This document shows, one piece after another, positions 35,065-45,794 of a stretch of 64,000 nt of DNA (position 1 is the stretch's first letter; each line of letters starts with the position of its first letter). The stretch lies in assembly GCA_029960045.1 (NCBI GenBank), contig JASCOV010000002.1:558001-622000 (forward strand), read 5' to 3'. Source of the DNA: Flavobacteriaceae bacterium PS02293. Its GTDB lineage: Bacteria; Bacteroidota; Bacteroidia; Flavobacteriales; Weeksellaceae. Both the position numbers and the translations under genes were made by a program. Under the pieces are notes generated by a model, which was not told the origin of the DNA, did no database searches, and was given only the letters and a program-made list of their open reading frames with translations.

Positions 35065-36366
35065 ATGCGTACGAAATCAACAGGTAAGAAAAAAATTAAT
35101 ATTGTAACTCTTGGATGTTCCAAAAACGTCTATGACTCAGAAGTTTTGATGGGTCAGCTGGAAGCTAATGGCAAAAAAGTGGTTCACGAAGAGAAGGGAG
35201 ATATTGTAGTTATCAATACTTGCGGATTCATTGATAATGCAAAAGAGGAGAGTATTAACACAATTTTGGAATATGTAGATCTCAAAAATCAAGGTCTTGT
35301 AGAAAAAGTATTTGTGACTGGTTGTCTTTCCGAAAGATACAAACCTGATTTGATTCGTGAGATTCCGGATGTAGATCAATATTTCGGAACGCGTGATTTG
35401 CCAATTTTATTAAAGCATCTTGGTGCAGATTACAAACACGAATTAGTTGGAGAGAGATTAACTACAACTCCAAAACATTATGCCTACCTCAAAATTTCCG
35501 AAGGTTGCGACAGACCTTGTTCTTTCTGTGCAATTCCATTAATGAGAGGAAATCATATTTCTACACCAATTGAAAAATTAGTAATTGAAACTCAAAAACT
35601 AGCTAAAAAAGGCGTTAAGGAATTAATTTTAATTGCTCAGGATTTGACTTTCTACGGACTTGATATTTATAAAAAAAGAGCTTTAGGAGAATTGCTTCAG
35701 GAACTTATAAAAGTAGAAGGTATCGAGTGGATCAGACTTCATTATGCTTTCCCAACAGGTTTTCCGGAAGATGTTCTTGATATTATAAGAACCGAACCGA
35801 AAATTTGTAATTACATAGATATTCCTCTTCAGCACATCAATACAGAATTATTGAAAGCTATGAAACGTGGAACGACTTTCGAGAAAACAAATGCACTTCT
35901 TGACAAATTCCGAGAGAAAGTTCCGGATATGGCCATCAGAACGACTTTGATCGTTGGTTTCCCTGGTGAAACAGAGGAGAAGTTTGAAGAGTTGAAACAA
36001 TGGGTGAGAGATCAGAGATTCGATCGTTTGGGTTGTTTTACTTATTCTCACGAAGAAAATACAACTGCTTATGTTTTGGAAGATATTATTTCTGATGAAG
36101 AGAAGCAGAATAGGGTAGAGCAGATTATGGAAATCCAGCAGCAAATTTCTTGGGAGAAAAATCAGGAGAAAATAGGTAAAACTTTCAGATGTATCTTTGA
36201 CAGGAAAGAAGGCGATTATTTCGTTGGCAGAACAGAGTACGATTCTCCCGATGTTGATAATACGGTTTTGGTTCCTGCAAAGGATGTTTACATCTCAATT
36301 GGGGAATTTGCAAACGTAAAAATTACATCAGCAGAAGATTTTGATTTGTACGGAGAACTAGTATAA
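35065..36366 (+). CDS. rimO: Ribosomal protein S12 methylthiotransferase
   Basis: A 433-residue radical-SAM methylthiotransferase. It has the UPF0004 N-terminal domain with three cluster-binding cysteines (C18 in 'TLGCSKN', C53 in 'NTCGFID', C87 in 'VTGCLSE'), the radical-SAM CxxxCxxC at C148, C152 and C155 ('EGCDRPCSFCAIP'), and a C-terminal TRAM domain. 'TLGCSKNVYDSEVLMGQL' distinguishes RimO from MiaB. It adds a methylthio group to an aspartate of ribosomal protein S12. It is monocistronic, with its own -7 element and terminator, and marks the return to housekeeping backbone. Confidence 0.95.
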   Translation: MRTKSTGKKKINIVTLGCSKNVYDSEVLMGQLEANGKKVVHEEKGDIVVINTCGFIDNAKEESINTILEYVDLKNQGLVEKVFVTGCLSERYKPDLIREIPDVDQYFGTRDLPILLKHLGADYKHELVGERLTTTPKHYAYLKISEGCDRPCSFCAIPLMRGNHISTPIEKLVIETQKLAKKGVKELILIAQDLTFYGLDIYKKRALGELLQELIKVEGIEWIRLHYAFPTGFPEDVLDIIRTEPKICNYIDIPLQHINTELLKAMKRGTTFEKTNALLDKFREKVPDMAIRTTLIVGFPGETEEKFEELKQWVRDQRFDRLGCFTYSHEENTTAYVLEDIISDEEKQNRVEQIMEIQQQISWEKNQEKIGKTFRCIFDRKEGDYFVGRTEYDSPDVDNTVLVPAKDVYISIGEFANVKITSAEDFDLYGELV

Positions 36367-36387
36367 ACTCAATTTTAAATAATAATT

Positions 36388-36416
36388 AAGCCTTCAAATT
36401 TTTGAAGGCTTTTTTA
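36388..36416 (+). terminator. Intrinsic terminator of rimO
   Basis: Perfect stem AAGCCTTCAAA (36388-36398) / TTTGAAGGCTT (36401-36411) with a two-base loop, followed by T residues, 22 bp after the rimO stop. Confidence 0.9.
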
Positions 36417-36857
36417 ATTTCTGTTAATTTTTTTGTCTTTTTAGGTTAAGTAATTGTAAATCAAATATTTGTATTTTTTTTGCCAATCGGTATGATTAGT
36501 TTAATTAAATTATTATCGATTTGATATTAATTTATCTTATTTTAAAGTTAAATGTTTGTTATTGTGATTAATTATTAATTTATTTTAGCTAAAAAGTTTT
36601 ATAAATTATTAATTATTTAAAATTATTAAAAACATTTAATAATTGTTTTTTAATTAAAGTATTGTTTATTAATGGTTTGTGTTTTGTGGGTGGTTTTTGT
36701 TTAAGTTAAATAATTAACAAAATTGTAATTAAATTAACGTTTTTTAACAAATCGTGTGGTTTACCTCCAGTAAGTAGTTGTAGAGGATTGAATTTTTGAT
36801 TTCTTCCCAAACAAAGCCAGATTCCGGTAAAAGTGAAGTTCGGAAAGTCTTTCGGGG
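36417..36857. other. Long AT-rich intergenic stretch without a gene
   Basis: About 440 bp between the rimO terminator and the RlpA promoter. The first ~320 bp are visibly more than 80% A+T with many 'TTAATTATTAATTT'-like runs; the last ~100 bp return to average composition. Short open frames here on both strands have no recognisable features. No tRNA, riboswitch or clear hairpin was identified. It might be a long promoter or leader, a curved-DNA region, or a decayed gene. Confidence 0.5.
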
Positions 36858-36865
36858 TATCTTTG
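36858..36865 (+). promoter_or_regulatory. -7 promoter element of the RlpA-like gene
   Basis: TATCTTTG matches TAnnTTTG exactly and ends 27 bp before the ATG at 36893. No clear -33 TTTG is seen. Confidence 0.5.
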
Positions 36866-36892
36866 CTGAGTCAAAACCAATAAAAATTCAAC

Positions 36893-37261
36893 ATGATAAA
36901 AAGAATTCTTCTTGTAGTCATAATGATGATTTCCACACTTGGTATTTATTCTTTCAAGAGTTATGCCACAGATGCTAAAACAAGTTTTGCATCGTTCTAC
37001 CACGATAAGTTTAATGGTAGAAAAACAGCAAGCGGAGAAATTTTCAGTAATAAGGAACTTACCGCTGCTAATAAAACACTTCCTTTTGGGACAGAAGTAA
37101 AAATTACAAATTTGATCTCTGGGAAAAGTGTTGTAGTTAGAGTTAACGACAGAGGACCATACCACTCATCCAGAGCCTTTGATCTCTCGAAAGCTGCATT
37201 TGATTCGATAGGCGACACCAGAAAAGGTACAATCGCAATTGAATATGAAATTATCGACTAA
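36893..37261 (+). CDS. RlpA-like double-psi beta-barrel protein
   Basis: A 122-residue secreted protein with a signal peptide (about residues 1-26, 'ILLVVIMMISTLGIYSFKSYA'). The remainder is a single DPBB domain of the RlpA family: 'SFASFYHDKFNGRKTASGEIF', 'LTAANKTLPFGTEVKITNL', 'VVVRVNDRGPY', and 'RAFDLSKAAFDSIGD'. RlpA proteins of this domain are lytic transglycosylases acting on glycan strands without stem peptides; the Asp in 'RVNDRGPY' and the 'FDLS' Asp are the expected active-site residues. There is no SPOR domain, as in most short flavobacterial versions, and no lipobox Cys, so it is probably soluble in the periplasm. It has its own promoter and a terminator. Confidence 0.88.
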   Translation: MIKRILLVVIMMISTLGIYSFKSYATDAKTSFASFYHDKFNGRKTASGEIFSNKELTAANKTLPFGTEVKITNLISGKSVVVRVNDRGPYHSSRAFDLSKAAFDSIGDTRKGTIAIEYEIID

Positions 37262-37284
37262 GATTCAACTTATTTTAAAGTTTA

Positions 37285-37315
37285 AAAAGCCATCCAATCC
37301 GGATGGCTTTTCTTA
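37285..37315. terminator. Bidirectional intrinsic terminator
   Basis: Perfect 11-bp stem AAAAGCCATCC (37285-37295) / GGATGGCTTTT (37301-37311). It ends the RlpA-like gene and, read on the minus strand, the convergent gene at 37337-37603. Confidence 0.88.
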
Positions 37316-37336
37316 TTTATGTTTACGATATTAAAT

Positions 37337-37603
37337 TTAAGGAAGCTTCACCAATCTTACGATTTGATAAACCGCGTGATTCTTCAAAGACAAAGATCTG
37401 GCGATTTCTGGAATAGCCTGCAAATGTGCTTCACACAAATAACCAAATTCCAGTTCTTTGATGACTTTACAATGTTCAGAAATTATCTTCTTCAATTTCT
37501 TGTCCGCTTTGTATAGTTCTACATAAACCAGATATTTGCTGTCAGAATAATCTCTCGGTGTTCCTATGTCTTTGATGTATTTTTCTAAATCTTTGTTTCC
37601 CAT
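37337..37603 (-). CDS. Hypothetical small protein (88 aa)
   Basis: An 88-residue protein I do not recognise. It is rich in Lys, Glu and Leu, has no signal peptide or membrane segment, and reads as mostly helical ('DLEKYIKDIG', 'ELYKADKKLKKIISEHCKVIKELEFGYLCEAHLQAIPEIARSL'). Its last gene-proximal side faces the bidirectional terminator and it lies 33 bp after the membrane-protein gene, so it may be the third gene of an M48-Pr6Pr-this operon. Coding is supported by a reading frame that fits tightly between neighbours and terminator, but there is no motif. Confidence 0.6.
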   Translation of the reverse strand: MGNKDLEKYIKDIGTPRDYSDSKYLVYVELYKADKKLKKIISEHCKVIKELEFGYLCEAHLQAIPEIARSLSLKNHAVYQIVRLVKLP

Positions 37604-37636
37604 TTTATTGATTTTAAATTTATGATCTTATAAATT

Positions 37637-38242
37637 CTATTTCTTCAGAGATTTATTATTAATGGCGATCAGTGCGGATCCACTTATTAGAAATACAAAA
37701 AGCATAATTATTATATTGATGATGACTTGATTATAACCAAGTTTTACAGCGTTCAAGAAAGGGTAGGGATACCAATTGACAATCGCTCCACGAATCAATG
37801 AATAAATCAAATAAATTAGAGGAAATAATAACCAGTACAATCCATTATTCCAATTCAGTTTTCCTTTCGTGACAAAGAACAGCCAAGACAAAATATAAAG
37901 TATTGGAATCAGAACGTGAAGCATATTATCCAAAAACAATTGCCAGCCAGTCGGCTTCCAAATCCCGCGCAAAACCGTATTGTAAACGACGAAAACAATA
38001 AAAATATATAAAGCGATGGCAGTTTTTACAGAAAGGCTTGAGAAGAAAGCTCCCAATTTGGTTTTAGGAAAAAATGTAGAAAATGATAAACTGACTGCAA
38101 TTAAGGAATTACATAAAATCGTGAAATAACTTATTATATTAATGAACTTATCCGACGAAATGTAGAATTGAAGAATGATGCAAAACCAAGTGAATAATGC
38201 TAATGTGGATGCGAAGATTGTTTTGAAGTTTAGATTTTTCAT
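37637..38242 (-). CDS. Pr6Pr family integral membrane protein
   Basis: A 201-residue protein with six predicted membrane segments, resembling the Pr6Pr (FAR-17a/AIG1-like) family: 'WFCIILQFYIS', 'FFSSLSVKTAIALYIFIVFVVYNTVLRGIWKPTGWQLFLDNMLHVLIPILYILSWLFF', then 'YLIYSLIRGAIVNWYPYPFLN'. The Trp/Pro-rich loop and 'DNMLHVLIP' with its His are typical. The biochemical function of the bacterial family is not known. Its start overlaps the end of the M48 peptidase gene by 4 bp (ATGA-type coupling), so both are co-translated. Confidence 0.75.
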   Translation of the reverse strand: MKNLNFKTIFASTLALFTWFCIILQFYISSDKFINIISYFTILCNSLIAVSLSFSTFFPKTKLGAFFSSLSVKTAIALYIFIVFVVYNTVLRGIWKPTGWQLFLDNMLHVLIPILYILSWLFFVTKGKLNWNNGLYWLLFPLIYLIYSLIRGAIVNWYPYPFLNAVKLGYNQVIINIIIMLFVFLISGSALIAINNKSLKK

Positions 38243-40287
38243 ATTTTATTTTTTTCCAAATCAGACATTTTATCCAAAAGCGTTTTCTTCAAAAGAAAAT
38301 AATTTCTTGCGATGTAATATTGGTAACTATTGATCGCAAAGAAAAGAAGTTGAAGGTTATCATTTCTGTATTCGTTATTGCTGAAATAAATTAAGTCATT
38401 ATTTAAATAATGTCCTAAATCTTTTCGGGCTTCTTCATTGATGTCAGCCTCTAAAATTGAGTTTAAAAGGATTTGTCGAATTTCTTCTTTTAGTTTTGAT
38501 TCTAAGGGTAAATAGCTTCTAAAATTCTTTTTAATCTGATCAAAAGGAGTGGTTACACTTATAAACTCAAAAGCGTTGCTTAGTTCTGTAAATAACTTGA
38601 ATTTTTCTTCATAAGATTTTTCATAGTTTGTAAAATCAGAATAAGCATTTCGGAACTCATATTCTTTATATTGATCTTTGGAAAGATTTAGGAAATAATA
38701 GTAAATATTAATATCATTTTGATTGATTTCTTCTTCCAGAGTTTTGATTTGAGATTCAAGATCAGGAATTAATTTCTTTGCATCGTCCGCTTTATATTTA
38801 GTCCCGTCATAATCGAAAGTTTTTATAATAAATTCTTTTTTAAAAATTGCCTCGATTGTATTTTTATCATTTTGCAAAGCAATTAGTGTGTAAGCCAATT
38901 CTATTTTGTCTTTTCCAAAAAGCTCGTCAAATGTTAATTCTTTGATCGAATTTTCGGAAAGGCTTACATTAAATTGATTCGGATTTCGGTTGTCATAATA
39001 ATTATTGAAAACCTTGTCAAAAGTATCTTTGTTATAAGTCGCTTCAAATTCATCTTTAAAATTATCTAATTCCAAATCTGATTTTTCACTTTCATACTTT
39101 ACATTCGAAAATAATTTAGCGGTTAGTTTTTCCTCTGTTTCTTCAAATTTTTTGAATAATGATCTTGCTAAGTTATTGTCAGAATCTTTTTTAATGTCAA
39201 GTTTTCTAAGTTTTGCAACTCTATCTTCTGTAGAAGGATGTGAAGCCCATTGGTTTTCGATCACCAGTTTTGATTTGTTGAAAAGTCCACTTTCTGAGAG
39301 TTTTACAACAGGCAAATTATACTTCATTTCCAAATCACTTTTTTTTGCAAGGAATCCCATTACATAAGCCTGTTCTTTGTAAATATTTCTGCTGGCTTTG
39401 TTTTCTTTGATTTTATTTTCGTAAAAATTAATGACATTATTGTAGGAATTATCTGCCAGATCCATTCTCAAAAGCGATTCCTCCAAAGCAAGTGATCCGG
39501 CAATGTTGGCGGCAACTTCATCCGCATGAAACTCCATTTCTCTGGAAAGTGCCATATGTCTGATGTTGACATAGGAATACATCTTGGCAAGAATCCACTG
39601 AATACCTTGCGTAAATTTCAAAGCTAAGCCGGCAAAAATAGCAAAATAACCACTTGCATTCGCCCATCTTTGGATTGTGTTTTTATAAGACTCGTCGTCA
39701 TTTACCAAATTGAAAATGATTTGATTTACATTATAAACATAACTTCCAACTTTCATAGACCGCTGAGAGAAATGTCCGAATTCGTGAGCAAGAATTGCTT
39801 TAAGTTCCTGTTTTGTACATACATTCACAAGTCCGATTCCAATCGTTAGATTTTTCTTGATGGGCAAAAACATACTCCAAAATGTAGAATCGTAAAAAAC
39901 GCTCGCATTCACATCGTAAGACAGATACACTTTTTTGGGAAAATCTGTTCCGGTTTGTTTTACGATCTCATTGATCATTCCAAAAAGTTCGGGTTCATCT
40001 TTTTGTTTGATTTCTGTAAGATAACTTCTGTCATTGACGTGTTTCTTGAATAAAAATTTGATCAGGAAATAAAAAATTAAAAGCCCAAAACTTGCCAGTC
40101 CAAGACCAATCATTAAAGTGAAAAACATCGGTTTTGCGACAATAAGCATAATTCCTCCAGTTACGCAGGCAGCCGTCAACGCAATCGCAGAGATGAAAAG
40201 TAAAATATAGACAATGATGAAAAGGATGATCGAGAAAATGGCAGCTTGCCCCTTCTTTCTAAAATCTGCTGAGGTTTGGATTAGCAT
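38239..40287 (-). CDS. M48 family metallopeptidase (membrane-bound)
   Basis: A 682-residue protein. Two hydrophobic segments near residues 15-45 and 55-80 anchor it in the inner membrane. The zinc motif is H168-E-F-G-H172 ('AILAHEFGHFSQ'), with a downstream Glu ligand in 'SREMEFHADEVAA', as in HtpX/Ste24-like M48 peptidases. 'YLSYDVNASVFYDSTFW' is the strand before the active site. The C-terminal half (about 330-680) is long, charged and without a recognised domain, much larger than HtpX (~290). A role in membrane-protein quality control is inferred from the family. It leads the operon with the Pr6Pr protein. Confidence 0.85.
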   Translation of the reverse strand: MLIQTSADFRKKGQAAIFSIILFIIVYILLFISAIALTAACVTGGIMLIVAKPMFFTLMIGLGLASFGLLIFYFLIKFLFKKHVNDRSYLTEIKQKDEPELFGMINEIVKQTGTDFPKKVYLSYDVNASVFYDSTFWSMFLPIKKNLTIGIGLVNVCTKQELKAILAHEFGHFSQRSMKVGSYVYNVNQIIFNLVNDDESYKNTIQRWANASGYFAIFAGLALKFTQGIQWILAKMYSYVNIRHMALSREMEFHADEVAANIAGSLALEESLLRMDLADNSYNNVINFYENKIKENKASRNIYKEQAYVMGFLAKKSDLEMKYNLPVVKLSESGLFNKSKLVIENQWASHPSTEDRVAKLRKLDIKKDSDNNLARSLFKKFEETEEKLTAKLFSNVKYESEKSDLELDNFKDEFEATYNKDTFDKVFNNYYDNRNPNQFNVSLSENSIKELTFDELFGKDKIELAYTLIALQNDKNTIEAIFKKEFIIKTFDYDGTKYKADDAKKLIPDLESQIKTLEEEINQNDINIYYYFLNLSKDQYKEYEFRNAYSDFTNYEKSYEEKFKLFTELSNAFEFISVTTPFDQIKKNFRSYLPLESKLKEEIRQILLNSILEADINEEARKDLGHYLNNDLIYFSNNEYRNDNLQLLFFAINSYQYYIARNYFLLKKTLLDKMSDLEKNKI

Positions 40288-40386
40288 AAATCTACGTGGT
40301 TATTAATTTTCATTAAAAATAAAAAAACTGTTGAGAATGCCCGAATATTTTTGTCAATTAATTTTAAATTAATTTTCATCAAAATA

Positions 40387-40421
40387 CAAAAAAACCGCTC
40401 AGAAAAAATCTGAACGGTTTT
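40387..40421 (-). terminator. Intrinsic terminator of groEL
   Basis: On the minus strand AAAACCGTTCAGA pairs with TCTGAGCGGTTTT (one G-T pair), followed by seven T. It sits about 30 bp after the groEL stop. Confidence 0.85.
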
Positions 40422-40451
40422 AAAATTTATAATTGCTTCGAATGCATATAA

Positions 40452-42107
<1,656 letters not shown>

Positions 42108-42176
42108 TTAATGAATGTTGTATTCACGAAAACTTAAATCATTTTACGTAAATACATTTTACTTTTTACAAATTTT

Positions 42177-42455
42177 TTACCCAATAATTCCTAAAAGATC
42201 TCCCTCTTTTACGATAAGATAATCTTTTCCTTCAAACTTAAGTTCTGTTCCTGAATATTTTCCATAAAGCACTTTGTCTCCAACTTTTACAGTGGTTGGC
42301 TCATCTACTTTTCCTGGACCAACTGCTACAACTGTTCCTTCTTGAGGTTTTTCTTTTGCAGTGTCCGGAATGATGATTCCTGATGCTGTTTTAGTTTCTG
42401 CAGGTGTTGGCTCTACCAAAACTCTGTCCGCTAATGGTTTGAAATTTACTGACAT
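42177..42455 (-). CDS. groES: Co-chaperonin GroES
   Basis: A 92-residue GroES. The start is the ATG giving '[14 protein letters not shown]'; a longer in-frame start 33 bp upstream adds residues not found in the family. The mobile loop '[21 protein letters not shown]' and '[32 protein letters not shown]'-like segments are complete. It is the first gene of groES-groEL on the minus strand. A possible -7 element, TATCTTAG (42514-42521 on the minus strand), has one mismatch to TAnnTTTG. Confidence 0.97.
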   Translation of the reverse strand: MSVNFKPLADRVLVEPTPAETKTASGIIIPDTAKEKPQEGTVVAVGPGKVDEPTTVKVGDKVLYGKYSGTELKFEGKDYLIVKEGDLLGIIG

Positions 42456-42589
42456 AATTATATTTGATTTTTTAATATTTATTCTCATTCCTACATCTCC
42501 AACAATGTGCCAACTAAGATAGTTATTAGAACTTAACTGATAGAAGTTCGATTTGGCAGATTTTTATTTCGAGACTGAAATTTTGGCAG

Positions 42590-42622
42590 AAAAAAAGTTT
42601 ACCGATTTGGTAAACTTTTTTT
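42590..42622 (-). terminator. Intrinsic terminator after the DUF3108-like gene
   Basis: Perfect 14-bp stem AAAAAAAGTTTACC (42590-42603) / GGTAAACTTTTTTT (42609-42622) with loop GATTT; symmetrical A and T runs make it usable in both directions. Confidence 0.85.
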
Positions 42623-42634
42623 GATGTATCCTAT

Positions 42635-43348
42635 TTATTCCATTGTCATTTTCCTTCCGCCAGCATTTATTTCCTGCTTCAGAACTTTCCTTGTCACCTG
42701 ATCAATGTAGTAAGTGCTCTCAGTTTTTCTATCCTGAATATCATCAGTCGTTTTTACAATCCAGACTTTTTTACCGTTGTATTCACCTTTTTCTACTTTT
42801 TCAATATAAGCCTTGATGGCATCTTTTTTAGCTGTTGGATTATAATCAAAAATAGAAATTTCAGATGTGTAATTTTCTGTTAAAGGTAAAAACCGAATTA
42901 ATGCCGGATAACTGTTACTGTCAAAATACGCTGAAGTTGTAGCTTCATCAATAACATCTTTTTTCTGAGTTTTCTTATCCAAATAATAGCCTGTCACTTT
43001 GTTTTTATTAAAAGTAAGCGACATATTTCTCATCGAATTAAAGGACGAATGATAAACCGGCTGGAAATTCGAAATCTTAATAATTGTAGAATCTACCCAA
43101 GCCTCAAGAGCTTGTTTCATTTTGACACTCGTTCTTATTAAAAGGTCTTTCTTATTTAATTTTTTATATTCGGTAGTTACCTTACCGATTTCTATTTTTG
43201 AACCAGCATTTTCCATCGTCCAGGTAACTTCTGATGATTCTTCCTGAATGTATTTTGAATTAAGTTTGATATTCGAAGGTGAAAGTAGATTTTGTGCAGA
43301 AAAAAAATTGGCACTACCAATTATTAAAAGGATAAGAAAAGTTCTCAT
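42635..43348 (-). CDS. Secreted DUF3108-like protein
   Basis: A 237-residue protein with a signal peptide ('FLILLIIGSANFFSAQ'). The mature part is beta-rich and resembles the LolA/LolB-like fold of DUF3108 proteins: it carries strand patterns such as 'TSVKMKQALEAWVDSTIIKI', 'NMSLTFNKNKVTGYYLDKKTQKKDVID', 'YPALIRFLPLTENY' and ends 'STYYIDQVTRKVLKQEINAGGRKMTME'. Members are periplasmic proteins of unknown role. It lies 53 bp downstream of the M1 peptidase gene and shares its orientation, so both may be one transcript ended by the terminator at 42590. Confidence 0.68.
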   Translation of the reverse strand: MRTFLILLIIGSANFFSAQNLLSPSNIKLNSKYIQEESSEVTWTMENAGSKIEIGKVTTEYKKLNKKDLLIRTSVKMKQALEAWVDSTIIKISNFQPVYHSSFNSMRNMSLTFNKNKVTGYYLDKKTQKKDVIDEATTSAYFDSNSYPALIRFLPLTENYTSEISIFDYNPTAKKDAIKAYIEKVEKGEYNGKKVWIVKTTDDIQDRKTESTYYIDQVTRKVLKQEINAGGRKMTME

Positions 43349-43401
43349 ATTTTTTAATAATAAGTAGTGCCGAATATTATAAAGTTACAGCAAAACCAAA
43401 T

Positions 43402-45783
43402 TTACTTTTTCCCTGCAGCCTGCATTGGATTTACTTTTCCGCTTGCGCCACCTCTTGCAGTTTCTTTTTGTGCCTGTTTGAAAACCTGGAATTTCGAAGG
43501 TGCTTCTGTGGATGAAGTTGCTGTCCAGAAATTATTGGAAGTGTCAATGTCAGCTGTTTCTTTCATTGGATCCAGTTGAATGGATTTAATTTTCTTACCG
43601 AAATAGTAAGTCTTAGAAACCTTCTGCTCATTAGATCTCCAGATCTGAACGTTTATTTTATCATTCAATTTAGAGCCATCTTCAAAAGTGAATTCCAGAA
43701 TGATCGGCATTACCAATCCGCCTTTATTCGTAAAATCGATTTGATAAGCTGTGATATTTTTTTTGATTCCTTGAGATTTGTCCTGAGATAACAGTTTGTC
43801 GGAAGCTGGAGATTTTAAAGTATATTCTTTAGAAGTATCTACTTTTTCTTCACCTCTGTCATATTTGTAATAGAAATCCTGAACGTCTTTGTCGCCATCT
43901 ACATAGAATTTGATTTTCTCATCTCTGTTTCTAACTTTCGAGATATCTTCAAATTCGTTAAGCGCTGGTGCATCAGTCTTATATTTTGTTTCGGTCGCCT
44001 CTCTTGGCACTGCATCATAATCTGGTGTGGCGATAGAAATTTTATCGATAGCAATATCTACAGGATCAGTGCTGTAAAACCAACCTCTCCAAAACCAATC
44101 CAAATCTTCGCCGCTCGCATCTTCCATTGTTCGGAAAAGGTCAGCAGGCTCTGGATGACGGAACGCCCATCTTTGTGCATATGTTTTGAAAGCTTTATCA
44201 AAAAGTTCTCTTCCCATAATCGTTTCACGCAGAATATTCAATCCAGTTGCTGGTTTGGAGTAAGCATTCGGTCCAAATCTAGCGATGTTTTCTGAGTTCG
44301 TCATAATTGGTTCTAATTCGTCTTTCGGAAGTTTCATATAATCTACGATCGTCCACGCTGGTCCACGTTTGGAAGGGAATTTATTGTCCCATTTTTCTTC
44401 AGTCAAATATTCGACAAATGTATTCAAACCTTCATCCATCCAAGACCATTGTCTCTCGTCTGAGTTGATGATCATTGGAAAAAAGTTGTGTCCAACTTCG
44501 TGGATGATCACACCCAGCATTCCGTTTTTGATGGCTTCGGAATAAGTTCCGTCTTTCTCGGTACGTCCATAATTGAAGCAGATCATTGGATATTCCATTC
44601 CGTTGGAAGCTTCTACAGATTGTGCCACCGGATATGGATATGGGATTGTGAATTCAGAATAAGTTTTGATGGTGTGAGCCACCGCTTTTGTAGAGAATTT
44701 TCTGTAAAGTCCGTAAGCTTCTTTACCGTAGAAACTCATCGCCATTACTTTGTTATTATTTTCAGGAATCGTCACGCGCATTCCGTCCCAAACAAACTTA
44801 CGAGAAGAACCCCAAGCGAAATCTCTGACATTTTCCGCTTCGAATTTCCACGTTTTTCTTTCCTTGGATTTATTTTTCTCTGCTTTTTTAGCTTCATCGA
44901 GCGTTACGATTTCTATTGGTTCGTTCGAGTTTTCAGCTTGCTTATATCTTGCCAATTGAGCTGAAGTCAAAACTTGATCATAGTTTTTACACACGCCAGT
45001 TCCGCCAATGACGTGATCTGCCGGAACATTCATAGAAACTTTGAAGTTTCCAAAGACCAACGCAAATTCGCCACGACCAGTAAACTGGTGATTCTGCCAA
45101 CCGTGGAAATCACTGTAAACACACATTCTCGGATACCATTGTGTCATTGTGTAAAGGTCGTTGCCATCTTCCGGGAAGTTTTCGTAACCACCTCGACCGC
45201 CTTTTTCCATACGATTCGGGATGTTGTAATTCCAGTCCACTTTAAAAGTGAATTTTTCTCCAGCTTTTAGAGGTTTTGCCAAATCGATTCTCATCATCGT
45301 TTTGTTCACAACGTATTTGATAGGCGAACCGTTGGCGTCCGTCACTTTTTCAAGATTTACGCCATAACCATCGTCTTTTGCAGGAAGCTCAGAAGTTTTT
45401 AGTTTATCGATATTCGCTGCTTTTGGCAATGTGGATGAAGCCGGATAATCAGCATTTTTGACAGAAGATTGCTGATTCTCATCTAGCTGAAGCCAGAGAT
45501 ATTCTAAGTTATCGGGAGAATTATTATAATAAGTAATCGTTTCGGAACCTTTCAGATTTCTTTTGTTTTCGTCCAAATAGGCCGAAATATCGTAGTCTGC
45601 ACGTTGCTGCCAATATTGATTTCCTGGTGCTCCGGAAGCTGTCCTGTAAGTATTTGGCGTTGGAAGGATTGTTCCCAGTTGTTCAAATTTGTTCCCGTGA
45701 TTGCTCCCTGGATTGTTCTGGATGTTTTGTGCCGAAGCAACAACTGAAATAAGAACTGAAAGTACAGCAACTTTAAATTTCAT
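43402..45783 (-). CDS. M1 family aminopeptidase
   Basis: A 793-residue zinc peptidase with a signal peptide ('VAVLSVLISVVASAQN'). The N-terminal beta domain is followed by the thermolysin-like domain with the exopeptidase motif 'NGMEYPM' (GxMEN-like) and the zinc site H428-E-V-G-H432 ('IIHEVGHNFFPMI') with 'MDEGLNTFVEYL' giving the third ligand. The C-terminal ~240 residues are beta-rich and of unclear class. Probably periplasmic or outer-membrane associated, digesting peptides. It starts 11 bp after the HxlR regulator gene on the same strand, which suggests co-transcription. Its GC-rich antisense frames are not genes. Confidence 0.92.
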   Translation of the reverse strand: MKFKVAVLSVLISVVASAQNIQNNPGSNHGNKFEQLGTILPTPNTYRTASGAPGNQYWQQRADYDISAYLDENKRNLKGSETITYYNNSPDNLEYLWLQLDENQQSSVKNADYPASSTLPKAANIDKLKTSELPAKDDGYGVNLEKVTDANGSPIKYVVNKTMMRIDLAKPLKAGEKFTFKVDWNYNIPNRMEKGGRGGYENFPEDGNDLYTMTQWYPRMCVYSDFHGWQNHQFTGRGEFALVFGNFKVSMNVPADHVIGGTGVCKNYDQVLTSAQLARYKQAENSNEPIEIVTLDEAKKAEKNKSKERKTWKFEAENVRDFAWGSSRKFVWDGMRVTIPENNNKVMAMSFYGKEAYGLYRKFSTKAVAHTIKTYSEFTIPYPYPVAQSVEASNGMEYPMICFNYGRTEKDGTYSEAIKNGMLGVIIHEVGHNFFPMIINSDERQWSWMDEGLNTFVEYLTEEKWDNKFPSKRGPAWTIVDYMKLPKDELEPIMTNSENIARFGPNAYSKPATGLNILRETIMGRELFDKAFKTYAQRWAFRHPEPADLFRTMEDASGEDLDWFWRGWFYSTDPVDIAIDKISIATPDYDAVPREATETKYKTDAPALNEFEDISKVRNRDEKIKFYVDGDKDVQDFYYKYDRGEEKVDTSKEYTLKSPASDKLLSQDKSQGIKKNITAYQIDFTNKGGLVMPIILEFTFEDGSKLNDKINVQIWRSNEQKVSKTYYFGKKIKSIQLDPMKETADIDTSNNFWTATSSTEAPSKFQVFKQAQKETARGGASGKVNPMQAAGKK

Positions 45784-45794
45784 AATTAATTATT

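Noticed and set aside
36761..37165. A 134-codon minus-strand frame overlapping the RlpA-like gene
   Set aside because: It is antisense to the clear DPBB gene, and its product is Cys/Phe-rich without motifs.
44488..44964. A 158-codon open frame on the plus strand inside the M1 peptidase gene
   Set aside because: It is antisense to a well-conserved gene, has no domain, signal peptide or promoter, and its composition (many Phe, Arg, His, Ser) is typical of a shadow frame.
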